Assembly (NCBI GenBank): GCA_018661505.1
Contig: JABJIE010000017.1
Location: 1-64,000, forward strand
DNA from: Lentimicrobiaceae bacterium
Lineage (GTDB): Bacteria; Bacteroidota; Bacteroidia; Bacteroidales; F082
Direction: 5' to 3'
DNA: 64,000 bases
Under the pieces are notes generated by a model, which was not told the origin of the DNA, did not search any database, and was given only the letters and a program-made list of their open reading frames with translations. Below, piece after piece: positions 56,372-64,000 of this stretch. Made by a program: the position numbers and the translations under genes. Every line of letters starts with the position of its first letter. Position 1 is the first letter of the stretch.

Positions 56372-57814
56372 ATGGGAATGGATTTAATGGCAAAAACATT
56401 TGCTGGTCTTGAGGATGAGCTTGCTAGTGAGCTAAAAAGTATTGGGGCTAGTGATGTAGAGATTATTAAACGTGGGTGCACATTTCGTGGTGATACATCC
56501 CTAATGTATAAAATAAATTACTTGTCACGACTTGCTGTAAGAGTATTGAAACCCATCAGTGTTTTTGAAGTAAAAAATGATGAGCAGCTTTATAAAAAAG
56601 TTAAGAAAATAGATTGGGGCAGTATATTCAAACTTAATCAAACTTTTTCTGTTGAAGCAAATTTATTTCATAGTGATTTGGACCATTCACATTATGCAGC
56701 ATTAAAAACGAAAGATGCTATTGTAGATCAGTTTCGCGAGGCAACTGGGAAACGCCCCTGGGTTAATGTCGAAAAGCCTAATATCTATATCGATGTGCAT
56801 ATAAGCCATAATTTATGTACCATATCTCTTGATAGTTCTGGGGAATCCTTACATAAAAGGGGTTACAAAATTGATGCAGATAAAGCACCCATAAATGAGA
56901 TATTAGCTGCGGGAATGATTAAATTATCGGGCTGGAAAGCTGATTGTGATTTATATGATCCAATGTGCGGTTCTGGAACAATACCAATTGAGGCTGCTAT
57001 GATGGCAATGAATATACCTGCAGGATATTATCGTGACAACTTTGCGTTCATGAATTGGGAAGAGTATGATGAAAGCCTATGGGAGAGTGTAAAGTCATCT
57101 GCTAATGATCAACTAAAGGATTTGGAATGCAATATATATGCTTCGGATAGATCTGATAAGGCCATAGGCATAACCAAGAGAAATCTTAAGCATGCTGGTT
57201 TACACAAAGATATAATCGTTAGGTCAGCTTATTTTGATTCCATCAAACCAGAGGTACCCAAAGGAATTATAATAATGAATCCTCCCTATGGAATTAGATT
57301 GGAAGAACGTGGTGAATTAAGGGATTTATATAAGGGAATAGGAGATGTCCTTAAATCGAATTTTAAGGGCTTTGATGCGTGGATTATAAGTCCAAATTTT
57401 GATTCAGTAAAGTTTGTTGGGTTGAGACCATCAAAAAGGATTACCCTTTTCAATGGCCCTGTTGAAACAAAGTATATGAAATTTGAAATATATGAGGGAA
57501 CACGGAGATATGGCGATACTGAAAATCAAAATTGGAAAGATACTCGAAAGGAGTCTGCAAAATTTGGAAAAGATAGATTGAAAAAGAAATTTTCACCAAG
57601 TAGTAATCCAAAAACTGAGAAAAAAATATACCCTAAACCCAAAGAAAGAAGTATAGAAGAATCTTCCTCTGACGAAAACCGCAGAAATGTTTTGGATAAA
57701 AGGAGTAAAGATTTTGAAAGAAGAATGGAGTCCTTACGAAGATTTACGGGAAGCGATAGTGGAGAAAAATCAGGTAAACGACCAAGAAAAAGAATAGATC
57801 CAGATAAAAGTTAG
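56372..57814 (+). CDS. THUMP domain class I SAM-dependent RNA methyltransferase
   Basis: The protein (480 residues from 56372; 488 from 56348) has an N-terminal ferredoxin-like/THUMP region (about 1-155), a Rossmann methyltransferase domain with DPMCGSGTIPIEAAMMA (SAM binding) and the catalytic MNPPYG of N2-guanine and N6-adenine RNA methyltransferases (near residue 302), and a long basic, probably disordered tail (about 390-480). It resembles the N-terminal half of RlmL and YpsC proteins, which methylate 23S rRNA guanine 2445. The target here is probably 23S rRNA. Confidence 0.9.
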   Translation: MGMDLMAKTFAGLEDELASELKSIGASDVEIIKRGCTFRGDTSLMYKINYLSRLAVRVLKPISVFEVKNDEQLYKKVKKIDWGSIFKLNQTFSVEANLFHSDLDHSHYAALKTKDAIVDQFREATGKRPWVNVEKPNIYIDVHISHNLCTISLDSSGESLHKRGYKIDADKAPINEILAAGMIKLSGWKADCDLYDPMCGSGTIPIEAAMMAMNIPAGYYRDNFAFMNWEEYDESLWESVKSSANDQLKDLECNIYASDRSDKAIGITKRNLKHAGLHKDIIVRSAYFDSIKPEVPKGIIIMNPPYGIRLEERGELRDLYKGIGDVLKSNFKGFDAWIISPNFDSVKFVGLRPSKRITLFNGPVETKYMKFEIYEGTRRYGDTENQNWKDTRKESAKFGKDRLKKKFSPSSNPKTEKKIYPKPKERSIEESSSDENRRNVLDKRSKDFERRMESLRRFTGSDSGEKSGKRPRKRIDPDKS

Positions 57815-57839
57815 GTGAAGAAACATCAATAATTGCTAA

Positions 57840-58089
57840 TTAATTATTGTTCCAACCATTGCTTTGATTACAATACGTGTAGTCACTGATAAAACTAGTA
57901 TTTCTTTGTTCAAAGTCTCCATTTGTAACCAAATTGTTGTTGGTTATTTCACTTCCTTCTAATCTATAGATTATGCAGGCGCACTGGAGAAACGTTTGGA
58001 TTAGATATGCTAGGATCTGTAGGAGTGAATATCCATTCATAACTATAGTTCCCTGATGAAGATCCCTCAAATTGAGTTAGCTTGATTAT
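57840..58089 (-). pseudogene. Decayed remnant of a T9SS-type multidomain surface protein
   Basis: On the minus strand, directly after the dipeptidase stop, one frame (58089-57964) reads LTQFEGSSSGNYSYEWIF, then TPTDPSISNPNVSPV, a PKD/Ig-like repeat as in large gliding-associated proteins, and stops. A second frame (to 57840) continues with NLVTNGDFEQRNTSFISDY, the opening of a domain common in such proteins (NGDFE, SDYTYCN), then stops at GWNNN. No single frame spans the region and there is no start codon or signal peptide. I read it as a fragment with frameshift and truncation left by a lost gene or recombination between related adhesin genes. Confidence 0.6.
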
Positions 58090-58092
58090 TTA

Positions 58093-59463
58093 TTACTTCA
58101 TTTCTTCTGCGAAGAAGTGATAAAACCATGTTATGGTTTCTATGCCATTATAGAAATTGACAACAGGAAAATTTTCATTTGGCGAGTGTATTGCATCTGA
58201 TTCGAGACCAAAACCCATAAGAATAGTCTTTATGCCAAGCTTTTCTTCAAAGGTTGAAATTATTGGAATACTTCCTCCTGAGCGCATTGGAACGGGAGTT
58301 TTGCCATATACTTTTTCAAAGGCTTTCTCTGCTGCATAATATGCCGGTAAGTCTATTGGACAGACGTAAGCTTGTCCACCGTGGTGAGTTTCAACTTTTA
58401 CTTTTACAGATTTTGGTGCAATTCCTTCAAAGTATTCCTTAAACATCTCTGCAATTTTTTTATGATCCTGATTTGGAACTAGTCTTGCAGAAATCTTTGC
58501 AAATGCTTTGGAAGGCAGCACTGTTTTTGCCCCTTCACCGGTATATCCTCCCCAAATACCACAAACATCGAATGTGGGACGTATACCAGTTCTTTCGGTT
58601 GTGGTAAAACCTTCTTCACCAAAAAGCTCTTCAACATTAATTGCACTTTTATAGTCTTCTATGGAGAATGGTGCTTTATTTAGCATTTCTCTTTCTTTTT
58701 CTGACGATACAAGGACATCATCATAAAAACCAGGTATGGTAATTCTCCCATTTTCATCTGTTATTCTGGCTATCATTTTTGCCAAAATATTAATTGGATT
58801 TCCAACTGCCCCACCAAATAATCCTGAATGCAGATCTCTATTGGGGCCTGTTACTTCCACCTGCCAATAAGCAAGACCTCTTAACCCAGTAGTAATTGAT
58901 GGAATATCTTGAGCTATCATTCCAGTGTCTGACACTAAAATTATGTCAGCTTTAAGCATTTCTTTGTGTTCATCACAAAAAGCACCAAGACTCACAGAAC
59001 CAATTTCTTCCTCACCTTCAATCATAAATTTGACATTGGTTCTAAGCATATTCGTTTTGCATAATGCTTCAAATGCTTTTATGTGCATAAAACCTTGACC
59101 CTTATCATCATCTGCTCCTCTGGCATAAATCTTTCCATCACGTATTTCTGGTTCGAATGGTGGAGAATCCCATAAATTTAGTGGATCAACAGGCATAACA
59201 TCATAATGAGAGTATATCAACACCGTTGGTAATGATGGGTCTATTATTTTTTCACCATATACAACTGGATTACCCGCTGTTTTCATAATCTCTACAGTAT
59301 CAGCTCCTGCTTTCAAAAGACATTCTTTTAGGTACTCTGACATTCTTATCATATCATCCTTATGATCGGATAATGAGGATATCGAAGGAATACGAATTGC
59401 ATCAAACAATTCTTCCATAAATCTGTCTTTATTTTCGTCAATATATTTTTTTACTTTGTTCAA
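58093..59463 (-). CDS. M20 family dipeptidase
   Basis: The 456-residue protein has the zinc ligands of M20 peptidases: H86 and D88 in YSHYDVMP, the bridging aspartate in YARGADDDKGQ (near 118), the general base glutamate E151 in EGEEEIGS, and the later DTGM and HSPNENFP motifs. The dimerisation domain with GLRGLAYWQVEVTG lies in the middle. It hydrolyses dipeptides in the cytosol (CNDP/PepV-like dipeptidase group). The start is TTG at 59463; no in-frame ATG lies upstream before a stop, and the first Met inside (residue 15) would cut the helix MNKVKKYIDENKDRF. A -7 box TACCTTTG is at 59489-59496. Confidence 0.92.
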   Translation of the reverse strand: MNKVKKYIDENKDRFMEELFDAIRIPSISSLSDHKDDMIRMSEYLKECLLKAGADTVEIMKTAGNPVVYGEKIIDPSLPTVLIYSHYDVMPVDPLNLWDSPPFEPEIRDGKIYARGADDDKGQGFMHIKAFEALCKTNMLRTNVKFMIEGEEEIGSVSLGAFCDEHKEMLKADIILVSDTGMIAQDIPSITTGLRGLAYWQVEVTGPNRDLHSGLFGGAVGNPINILAKMIARITDENGRITIPGFYDDVLVSSEKEREMLNKAPFSIEDYKSAINVEELFGEEGFTTTERTGIRPTFDVCGIWGGYTGEGAKTVLPSKAFAKISARLVPNQDHKKIAEMFKEYFEGIAPKSVKVKVETHHGGQAYVCPIDLPAYYAAEKAFEKVYGKTPVPMRSGGSIPIISTFEEKLGIKTILMGFGLESDAIHSPNENFPVVNFYNGIETITWFYHFFAEEMK

Positions 59464-59488
59464 ATTGTATCTTGTTGTTTTGAATCTT

Positions 59489-59496
59489 CAAAGGTA
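59489..59496 (-). promoter_or_regulatory. Putative -7 element (TACCTTTG) for the dipeptidase gene
   Basis: Exact TAnnTTTG on the minus strand, 25 bases before the TTG start. No -33 TTG at ideal distance. Confidence 0.4.
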
Positions 59497-59540
59497 AAAA
59501 TTCTAGGAAATTATTAAAGTAATAACAAGCAAAATCAAAG

Positions 59541-59822
59541 TTATTTTATTGAAAATATTGAAGAATTTAATGGGGGTACGTGTTGAACTTCAACTCTGGA
59601 AACCCTTGCCCATTGTGGGCCAGTTTTACACCAGTCTATAAAACTATCAAGGTTAGCTTTAGTCCCTTCAGCTTCTATATATACGCTACCATTAGATTTA
59701 TTTAGCACATATCCACAAATATTTAACTCCTTTGCTTTTTTATTAGTATAAAACCTAAATCCAACACCTTGAACTTTTCCAAAAACTGATATTGTTGCAG
59801 CTATTTGTTTTGATTTTAACAT
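59541..59822 (-). CDS. Acylphosphatase
   Basis: The 93-residue protein has the family signature VFGKVQGVGFRFYT with the catalytic arginine, and GYVLNKSNGSVYIEAEG with the catalytic asparagine region. It hydrolyses acyl phosphates such as acetyl or carbamoyl phosphate. Length is typical (90-100). Confidence 0.95.
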   Translation of the reverse strand: MLKSKQIAATISVFGKVQGVGFRFYTNKKAKELNICGYVLNKSNGSVYIEAEGTKANLDSFIDWCKTGPQWARVSRVEVQHVPPLNSSIFSIK

Positions 59823-59886
59823 TAATAGAAATTAACTAAGCTTTAGACTAATTTGTATGAAAGGTAGCCATATCAAATAAAATTAT

Positions 59887-60456
59887 TTAAATACCTAACC
59901 TATTATTGAAAGTTAAGGTTAATTTTTCAAACAACTGATCGGGCATTATTTTTCGCCATTGAACATCATTAAATTCTCCACTGAAAGCTATGAAATAATC
60001 TATATTTACCTCGCTAAATTCGCTAATTACAAAACTCCTAAAGTTTATACCTATAATCCATCCGTCTCCTATGTTATTTGACCATTCCTCATAATAATCA
60101 TTTGTGTCAGCATGAAAGTTAAGAATATTCTCACCAATAAGGATGAAGTATTTAATACCTTTATCAATGAGTAATTCAATGACGTTCCTGTATAAATACA
60201 TTATATCGTTGTAAAGAAGGTCGTTCCATTCTCCAATTAATTCAATGATACAATATTTAAGATCATAATTAACCATCAATATCTTAATGAATAGTGTTTG
60301 GGAGCCAAAATCATCCCACTGTGGATGAATTAAATGATTGTAAATTGAATTTGTAAAAGTGAATTCACTATACTCCCGATTATGAAAAGGTGAATGGGCG
60401 TCTTTTGCAGCGTTATAGAGATCACTCCAATGATAGTATGGCTCAATATGATGCAT
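59887..60456 (-). CDS. Conserved-looking protein of unknown function
   Basis: I do not recognise the 189-residue protein. It lacks a signal peptide and membrane helices, is rich in aromatic residues and acidic (starting MHHIEPYYHWSDLYNAA), and has alternating hydrophobic strands such as LFIKILMVNYDLKYCIIELI and KYFILIGENIL in a likely alpha/beta fold. A stretch at about 105-135 (ENILNFHADTNDYYEEWSNN) is conspicuous for acidic and aromatic residues. Codon use resembles its neighbours. It lies 64 bases after the acylphosphatase gene on the same strand and 93 bases from the DUF493 gene. Confidence 0.6.
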   Translation of the reverse strand: MHHIEPYYHWSDLYNAAKDAHSPFHNREYSEFTFTNSIYNHLIHPQWDDFGSQTLFIKILMVNYDLKYCIIELIGEWNDLLYNDIMYLYRNVIELLIDKGIKYFILIGENILNFHADTNDYYEEWSNNIGDGWIIGINFRSFVISEFSEVNIDYFIAFSGEFNDVQWRKIMPDQLFEKLTLTFNNRLGI

Positions 60457-60549
60457 TAAATTAATTTTTAATTAAAAGCTAAACTTATTTGCCCTGGTAT
60501 ATTTTGAAGACTAAACATTTTTTTTATCCAGCTTATATTATTCTTTAGA

Positions 60550-60867
60550 TCATAATGCAAACTTAAAGCCTGAAAGCTTCTTTATGTTATCGTACATAGT
60601 TTCCATTTGAGATTTACTAATTATTGTAACTTCAAAATGATAGCTAGTGTATGTACCCTTTGAACTTACATTACAACTAAGGTATTTATTTTCAATATTT
60701 AGTTTATTTAGCGTATCCTCAATGTTTTTTATGTGCTCCTCATTGGATAGGGATGCATCTAGAACAGCTTTCAGATGGAACGTAATAGGGAACTCAAGTT
60801 TGGCGCCATTAAACGCATCAGTATTACCTTTATCATCACCATTTTCTGGTGTTTGTATATCTGACAT
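60550..60867 (-). CDS. DUF493 (YbeD-like) domain protein
   Basis: The 105-residue protein ends with the DUF493 ferredoxin-like fold: FPITFHLKAVLD, the second half with SCNVSSKGTYTSYHFEVTI and MYDNIKKLSGFKFAL. The family is ACT-like; E. coli YbeD is thought to modulate lipoylation or be regulatory, but the function is unknown. It sits 4 bases after the LpxR-like gene and is probably in the same operon. Confidence 0.85.
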   Translation of the reverse strand: MSDIQTPENGDDKGNTDAFNGAKLEFPITFHLKAVLDASLSNEEHIKNIEDTLNKLNIENKYLSCNVSSKGTYTSYHFEVTIISKSQMETMYDNIKKLSGFKFAL

Positions 60868-60871
60868 ATAT

Positions 60872-62065
60872 TTAAATTTTAAAAATAAGTTTTACTCTTC
60901 CCCACCTGAAATCATATGCACTTTTGAATTCAGGAGTCATATAAAAATTATGTAATTCTAAGCCAATGTTATTATAAAATACTGCTAATCCAATGCTTGC
61001 ATTAAATACATGGGTGTTTATATCTGATCTGCTCAGTGTATATTTATTATTACTTGAAAACATTCCTCCTTGAAGTGTTGCATCATAAAAAACTAAATTT
61101 GATTTACCTTCAATAAATATCCAGTATTGAAATGATTTATTTGAGATACCTCTGTATACTGGAGAAAATGACCCAAATCTTAAATATAATCCTCCGAATA
61201 ATTTATTAAAAACTGTTCCCATCTTTGCTCCCGCTATTCCATTTATCTCAAAATGCGGATTAGAAAATATACCTTTTTCGATTTCTATCTCATAGTTGAC
61301 TGCTAAAGAGTTATTTATTTGATTTTCCCAACCAATGGGTTCAAATTTATGTATTGAGGATTGCACAACTCCTCCTAGTGATGCAGGACCTATTATTCCT
61401 ATATTAAATTCACTTTTGAGGCTTAATAACCTAAAATAATCATAGCTATGTCGAAAGTTTCCAAATGTTAAGAATGCTGAGAATGGTCTGTCTCCTAAAC
61501 TTATTTCAGGTTTCTCGGGGTTAATGGGAGTATAAATGTTTTGTTTAAGAGAAAGCCCAAAGTAATTAATATCCGCTGATTTTATACCCAACAATATCTT
61601 GGATATTGGCATTGAACGGGCAAATGGGGATACTAAGCTTATGTTCACTCCATTGGTATAGTAGTAGTCCGTATTATTAAAAATATCATTGTCAAAATTA
61701 ACTGACAAATAGCGAAAACTAATGGAATTATCGATATTATGATAGGATCTTGAAATCCTTGATGTTTCACCTGAAATTTTATTTTCAATGGGTGATGTTC
61801 TCGATTTCAGTTTGGACATGTCTAGGTTAACTATATCGCCTACACTCTTAGAAAAGGATGAACTATACGGGAACTCTTTGGAATTATCTGTTTCAGATAA
61901 TGTGGATGTTGTTTTTTTGTCTATTACCGATTGTTGACTGGGTTTAAGTAATTCATTATTAATATTTGGTTTTTGATTAATATTATCAGAATTTGAACAA
62001 CTCTTTAACATAACAAATATGCCCATTGCCAGAGGAAAGTAGATATATTTGAAAAGAGGGTGCAT
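60872..62065 (-). CDS. LpxR-family (lipid A 3'-O-deacylase-like) outer membrane lipoprotein
   Basis: The 397-residue protein has a lipobox (LKSC, candidate cysteine 23), a low-complexity polar linker of about 85 residues, and then an LpxR (DUF2219)-type barrel: NFDNDIFNNTDYYYTNG, RPFSAFLTFGNF, and GIIGPASLGGVVQSSIH with GWENQINN. Asn, Asp and the His in SSIHKF match the residue types of the Salmonella LpxR active site. LpxR removes a 3'-linked acyloxyacyl chain from lipid A at the cell surface. The lipidated N-terminus with a linker is unusual for this family, which normally has only a signal peptide. It precedes the DUF493 gene by 4 bases. Confidence 0.82.
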   Translation of the reverse strand: MHPLFKYIYFPLAMGIFVMLKSCSNSDNINQKPNINNELLKPSQQSVIDKKTTSTLSETDNSKEFPYSSSFSKSVGDIVNLDMSKLKSRTSPIENKISGETSRISRSYHNIDNSISFRYLSVNFDNDIFNNTDYYYTNGVNISLVSPFARSMPISKILLGIKSADINYFGLSLKQNIYTPINPEKPEISLGDRPFSAFLTFGNFRHSYDYFRLLSLKSEFNIGIIGPASLGGVVQSSIHKFEPIGWENQINNSLAVNYEIEIEKGIFSNPHFEINGIAGAKMGTVFNKLFGGLYLRFGSFSPVYRGISNKSFQYWIFIEGKSNLVFYDATLQGGMFSSNNKYTLSRSDINTHVFNASIGLAVFYNNIGLELHNFYMTPEFKSAYDFRWGRVKLIFKI

Positions 62066-62082
62066 TTTATTATTATGATTTT

Positions 62083-64000
62083 CTAGAATATTTTAGGATA
62101 ATTTTCTGGATTATATTCATGCATGATATTGTATACTGCGTCAAAAACATCTTCTGCATTGGGATTTGAAAAATAATCTCCATCAGTACTATAGGCAGCT
62201 CTATGTGGTTTTGCTGTTAGTGTTCGGGGTTTGGAGTCCGCATAATAATATCCATTATGTTCTTCCATAACTATCTGCATCATGTAGGCAGTTGCCCCGC
62301 CAGGAACATCCTCATCAAAGAATAATACCTTGTTGGTTCTTTTTACGGATTCAACTATTATTCTATTTATGTCAAATGGGATCAAAGATCTAACATCTAT
62401 CAATTCAACACTAATATTAAATTCTTTTAATTGCTTAACTGCATCTTCTGCTATTCTAACACATGATCCATATGTTACAAGGGTAATGTCACTACCTTCA
62501 TTTATGATTTCAGGTATACCAACAGGCGTATTAAATTCCCCAATATTATTGGGCTTCTTCTCTCGAAGTCTATATCCATTTAACGGTTCAATTATTAGTA
62601 CAGGTTGATCTGATTTGAGATATGTGTTATAAAAACCAGCTGCTTGTGTCATATTTCTAGGCACTGCGATATGAACTCCACGAATTGAGTTTATAACCAT
62701 ACTAAGAGGGGAACCAGCATGCCATATTCCCTCCAACCTATGACCTCTTGTACTAACAATCATTGGTGCTTTTTGTCTGCCTAGTGTTCTGTAATGTGTT
62801 GTTGCAAGATCATCACTTAAAACCTGTAATCCATATAATAAGTAATCAAAATATTGAATTTCAGCAATTGGTCTAAGACCACGAAGTGCCATACCAAGCC
62901 CTTGTCCTATTATGGTTGTTTCTCTTATTCCGGTGTCAAAAATTCTATTCTCGCCGTATTTGTCTTGTAGGCCTTCATAAGTTTGGTTTACACCTCCAAT
63001 TTTGCCTACATCTTCACCAAATGCATAAACCAATGGATTGTTGTCAAAAATTTTATCAAAATTGTCTCTTAAGATTTCTCTTCCGGGCAATATTTCAGGT
63101 TTATCATCATATTGGGGATGTTTAATTTCTACATTAGTGGCAGACAATTCAGATTGACTATAAAGGTGCGAGCTATAACATTGATTAAAGTACTCCATTT
63201 CTTTATCTAGCCAATTAGTTAAATTTATTTTAAGAGAGTTTTGAGGATTTGAGCAGCTATTGCAAATTAATCGAAGTATTTTCTTTGAAGAAGCAATTAC
63301 ATCTTTGTATATGGGTTCACCCACCTTCTGTAGGTCTTTTTTAATTTGTTCAATTTCATCTGTGTGGGCGCAGTCACAATTGGTTACGTCAACTAGATTA
63401 AGAAATTCTTCTTTTTTTGCAATTATGGGATTTAAGTAGTTATCCCAAGCATTCTTACGAGCTTGCTTAACTCTTTTTATTGCCTCTTTTTCAATGTTAT
63501 CTAGTTCTGGTGCCTTTGCAATATTATTTTCTATTATCCATTGTTTCATTTTAATGATACAATCAATTTCGCTTTCATGTTTTAACTGATCTTCAGATTT
63601 ATACCTTTCATGAGAACCAGATGTGGAATGTCCTTGTGGTTGGGTACATTCTGTAATATGAAATATAACAGGAGTATGTTTACTTCGGCATATCTCAATT
63701 CCTTTTTTATATATCTCTATTAATCCTTCGTAATTCCCACAAGATTCTTTAAAAATTACGTATCCATTAGAGTTTCCATCTTTGGCAAAGCCACTTAATA
63801 CATCGCTTATATTGCCTTTTGTTGTCTGATACCTATTTGGAACAGATATTCCCCAACCATCATCCCATATAGATATTGCAAGGGGAACCTCCAATACTCC
63901 AGCTGCATTTACTGTTTCAAAAAAATGTCCTTCGGAAGTAGATGCATCTCCAATGGTTGCAAAAGTTACTTCGTTCCCTTGATTACTAAATTTATCAAAG
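62083..64000 (-). CDS. 2-oxoacid dehydrogenase E1, fused alpha and beta subunits (partial)
   Basis: The frame is open at the right edge, so the start lies beyond 64000. The visible part begins inside the alpha domain, with the TPP motif GDASTSEGHFFETVNAAG near the edge, continues through a linker, and then the beta domain: YAFGEDVGKIGG, GLGMALRGLRPIAEIQYFDY and the C-terminal transketolase domain with FFDEDVPGGATAYMMQIV. This is the TPP-dependent first enzyme of a branched-chain 2-oxoacid or pyruvate dehydrogenase complex, with subunits that are separate polypeptides in many bacteria but fused in Bacteroidota. It decarboxylates a 2-oxoacid and transfers the acyl to E2 lipoamide. E2 and E3 genes are not in the window. 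It ends 17 bases before the LpxR-like gene. Confidence 0.93.
   Translation of the reverse strand, partial: FDKFSNQGNEVTFATIGDASTSEGHFFETVNAAGVLEVPLAISIWDDGWGISVPNRYQTTKGNISDVLSGFAKDGNSNGYVIFKESCGNYEGLIEIYKKGIEICRSKHTPVIFHITECTQPQGHSTSGSHERYKSEDQLKHESEIDCIIKMKQWIIENNIAKAPELDNIEKEAIKRVKQARKNAWDNYLNPIIAKKEEFLNLVDVTNCDCAHTDEIEQIKKDLQKVGEPIYKDVIASSKKILRLICNSCSNPQNSLKINLTNWLDKEMEYFNQCYSSHLYSQSELSATNVEIKHPQYDDKPEILPGREILRDNFDKIFDNNPLVYAFGEDVGKIGGVNQTYEGLQDKYGENRIFDTGIRETTIIGQGLGMALRGLRPIAEIQYFDYLLYGLQVLSDDLATTHYRTLGRQKAPMIVSTRGHRLEGIWHAGSPLSMVINSIRGVHIAVPRNMTQAAGFYNTYLKSDQPVLIIEPLNGYRLREKKPNNIGEFNTPVGIPEIINEGSDITLVTYGSCVRIAEDAVKQLKEFNISVELIDVRSLIPFDINRIIVESVKRTNKVLFFDEDVPGGATAYMMQIVMEEHNGYYYADSKPRTLTAKPHRAAYSTDGDYFSNPNAEDVFDAVYNIMHEYNPENYPKIF

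Noticed and set aside
57840..58070. 76-residue minus-strand frame as an intact gene
   Set aside because: Its first half is out of frame relative to the PKD-like remnant and has no signal or start context; described instead as part of a pseudogene.
1..64000. CRISPR array, tRNA, rRNA, insertion sequence or prophage
   Set aside because: No regularly spaced repeat, cloverleaf-like sequence, transposase motif, inverted terminal repeat or phage structural gene was seen; the holin-like gene is not in a phage context.

Overview
The window is a stretch of ordinary chromosome from a low-GC member of the Bacteroidota. The evidence is consistent: a full-length sprA (pore of the type IX secretion system, T9SS), several secreted proteins ending in T9SS sorting domains, a TonB-dependent receptor with a carboxypeptidase-like N-terminal domain, secretion leaders and lipoboxes typical of the phylum, S46 dipeptidyl-peptidase, and promoters of the Bacteroidota type (TTG, about 17-20 bases, TAnnTTTG) with weak or no Shine-Dalgarno sequences. 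I see no rRNA, tRNA, CRISPR array, insertion sequence or prophage.

Layout. 1-850 (minus): the start of a VTC-type polyphosphate polymerase gene (cut by the window edge) preceded in its operon by a DUF4956 membrane protein. 1219-7303 (plus): a lamin-tail-domain T9SS cargo, a TonB-dependent receptor and a T9SS-exported endonuclease I, which looks like an extracellular nucleic acid or phosphate scavenging locus. 7398-8528: sugar aminotransferase (RffA type). 8544-11595 (minus): yicC-gmk-oxidoreductase-nadD operon. 11779-14242 (plus): phospholipase D family enzyme and ornithine aminotransferase, closed by a clear terminator. 14367-23947 (minus): ruvA-sprA-gcvH-vanZ-tonB block. 24084-27831 (minus): dxs, a steroid 5-alpha-reductase-like membrane enzyme and a 3-beta-HSD-like dehydrogenase. 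27916-29424 (minus): sensor kinase.

29570-34953 (plus): three exported peptidases (M49-like lipoprotein, S33 lipoprotein, S46 DPP7 type). 35027-37429: acetyltransferase, exported beta-carbonic anhydrase, and an SlyD-like isomerase with a cysteine-rich tail. 37710-40682: a 990-residue protein joining two receiver-like domains to a PEP/pyruvate-binding domain without the usual swivelling histidine domain. 40684-43541 (minus): T9SS beta-helix protein translationally coupled to a D-threonine-aldolase-like enzyme. 43607-44520: a lipoprotein resembling the T9SS component GldN, and a cupin. 44568-53664: lepA and secA divergently arranged, then a patatin-like outer membrane phospholipase, pyrH and frr. 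53689-56288 (minus): holin-X and YtxH envelope proteins, AI-2E transporter, MazG-like hydrolase. 56372-57814: THUMP RNA methyltransferase. 57840-58089: decayed remnant of a large T9SS-type surface protein. 58093-64000 (minus): M20 dipeptidase, acylphosphatase, an unrecognised protein, DUF493 protein, LpxR-like lipoprotein, and a fused alpha/beta 2-oxoacid dehydrogenase E1 that runs off the window.

Together the genes suggest a heterotrophic, probably marine or sediment-dwelling gliding or surface-active bacterium that exports hydrolases through T9SS and takes up peptides and nucleic acid breakdown products. That habitat statement is inference. No wholly new system is obvious. The best leads are the GldN-like lipoprotein, the dual-receiver PEP/pyruvate-binding protein, the 5-alpha-reductase/3-beta-HSD-like gene pair and the 25-base palindrome upstream of the nuclease locus.
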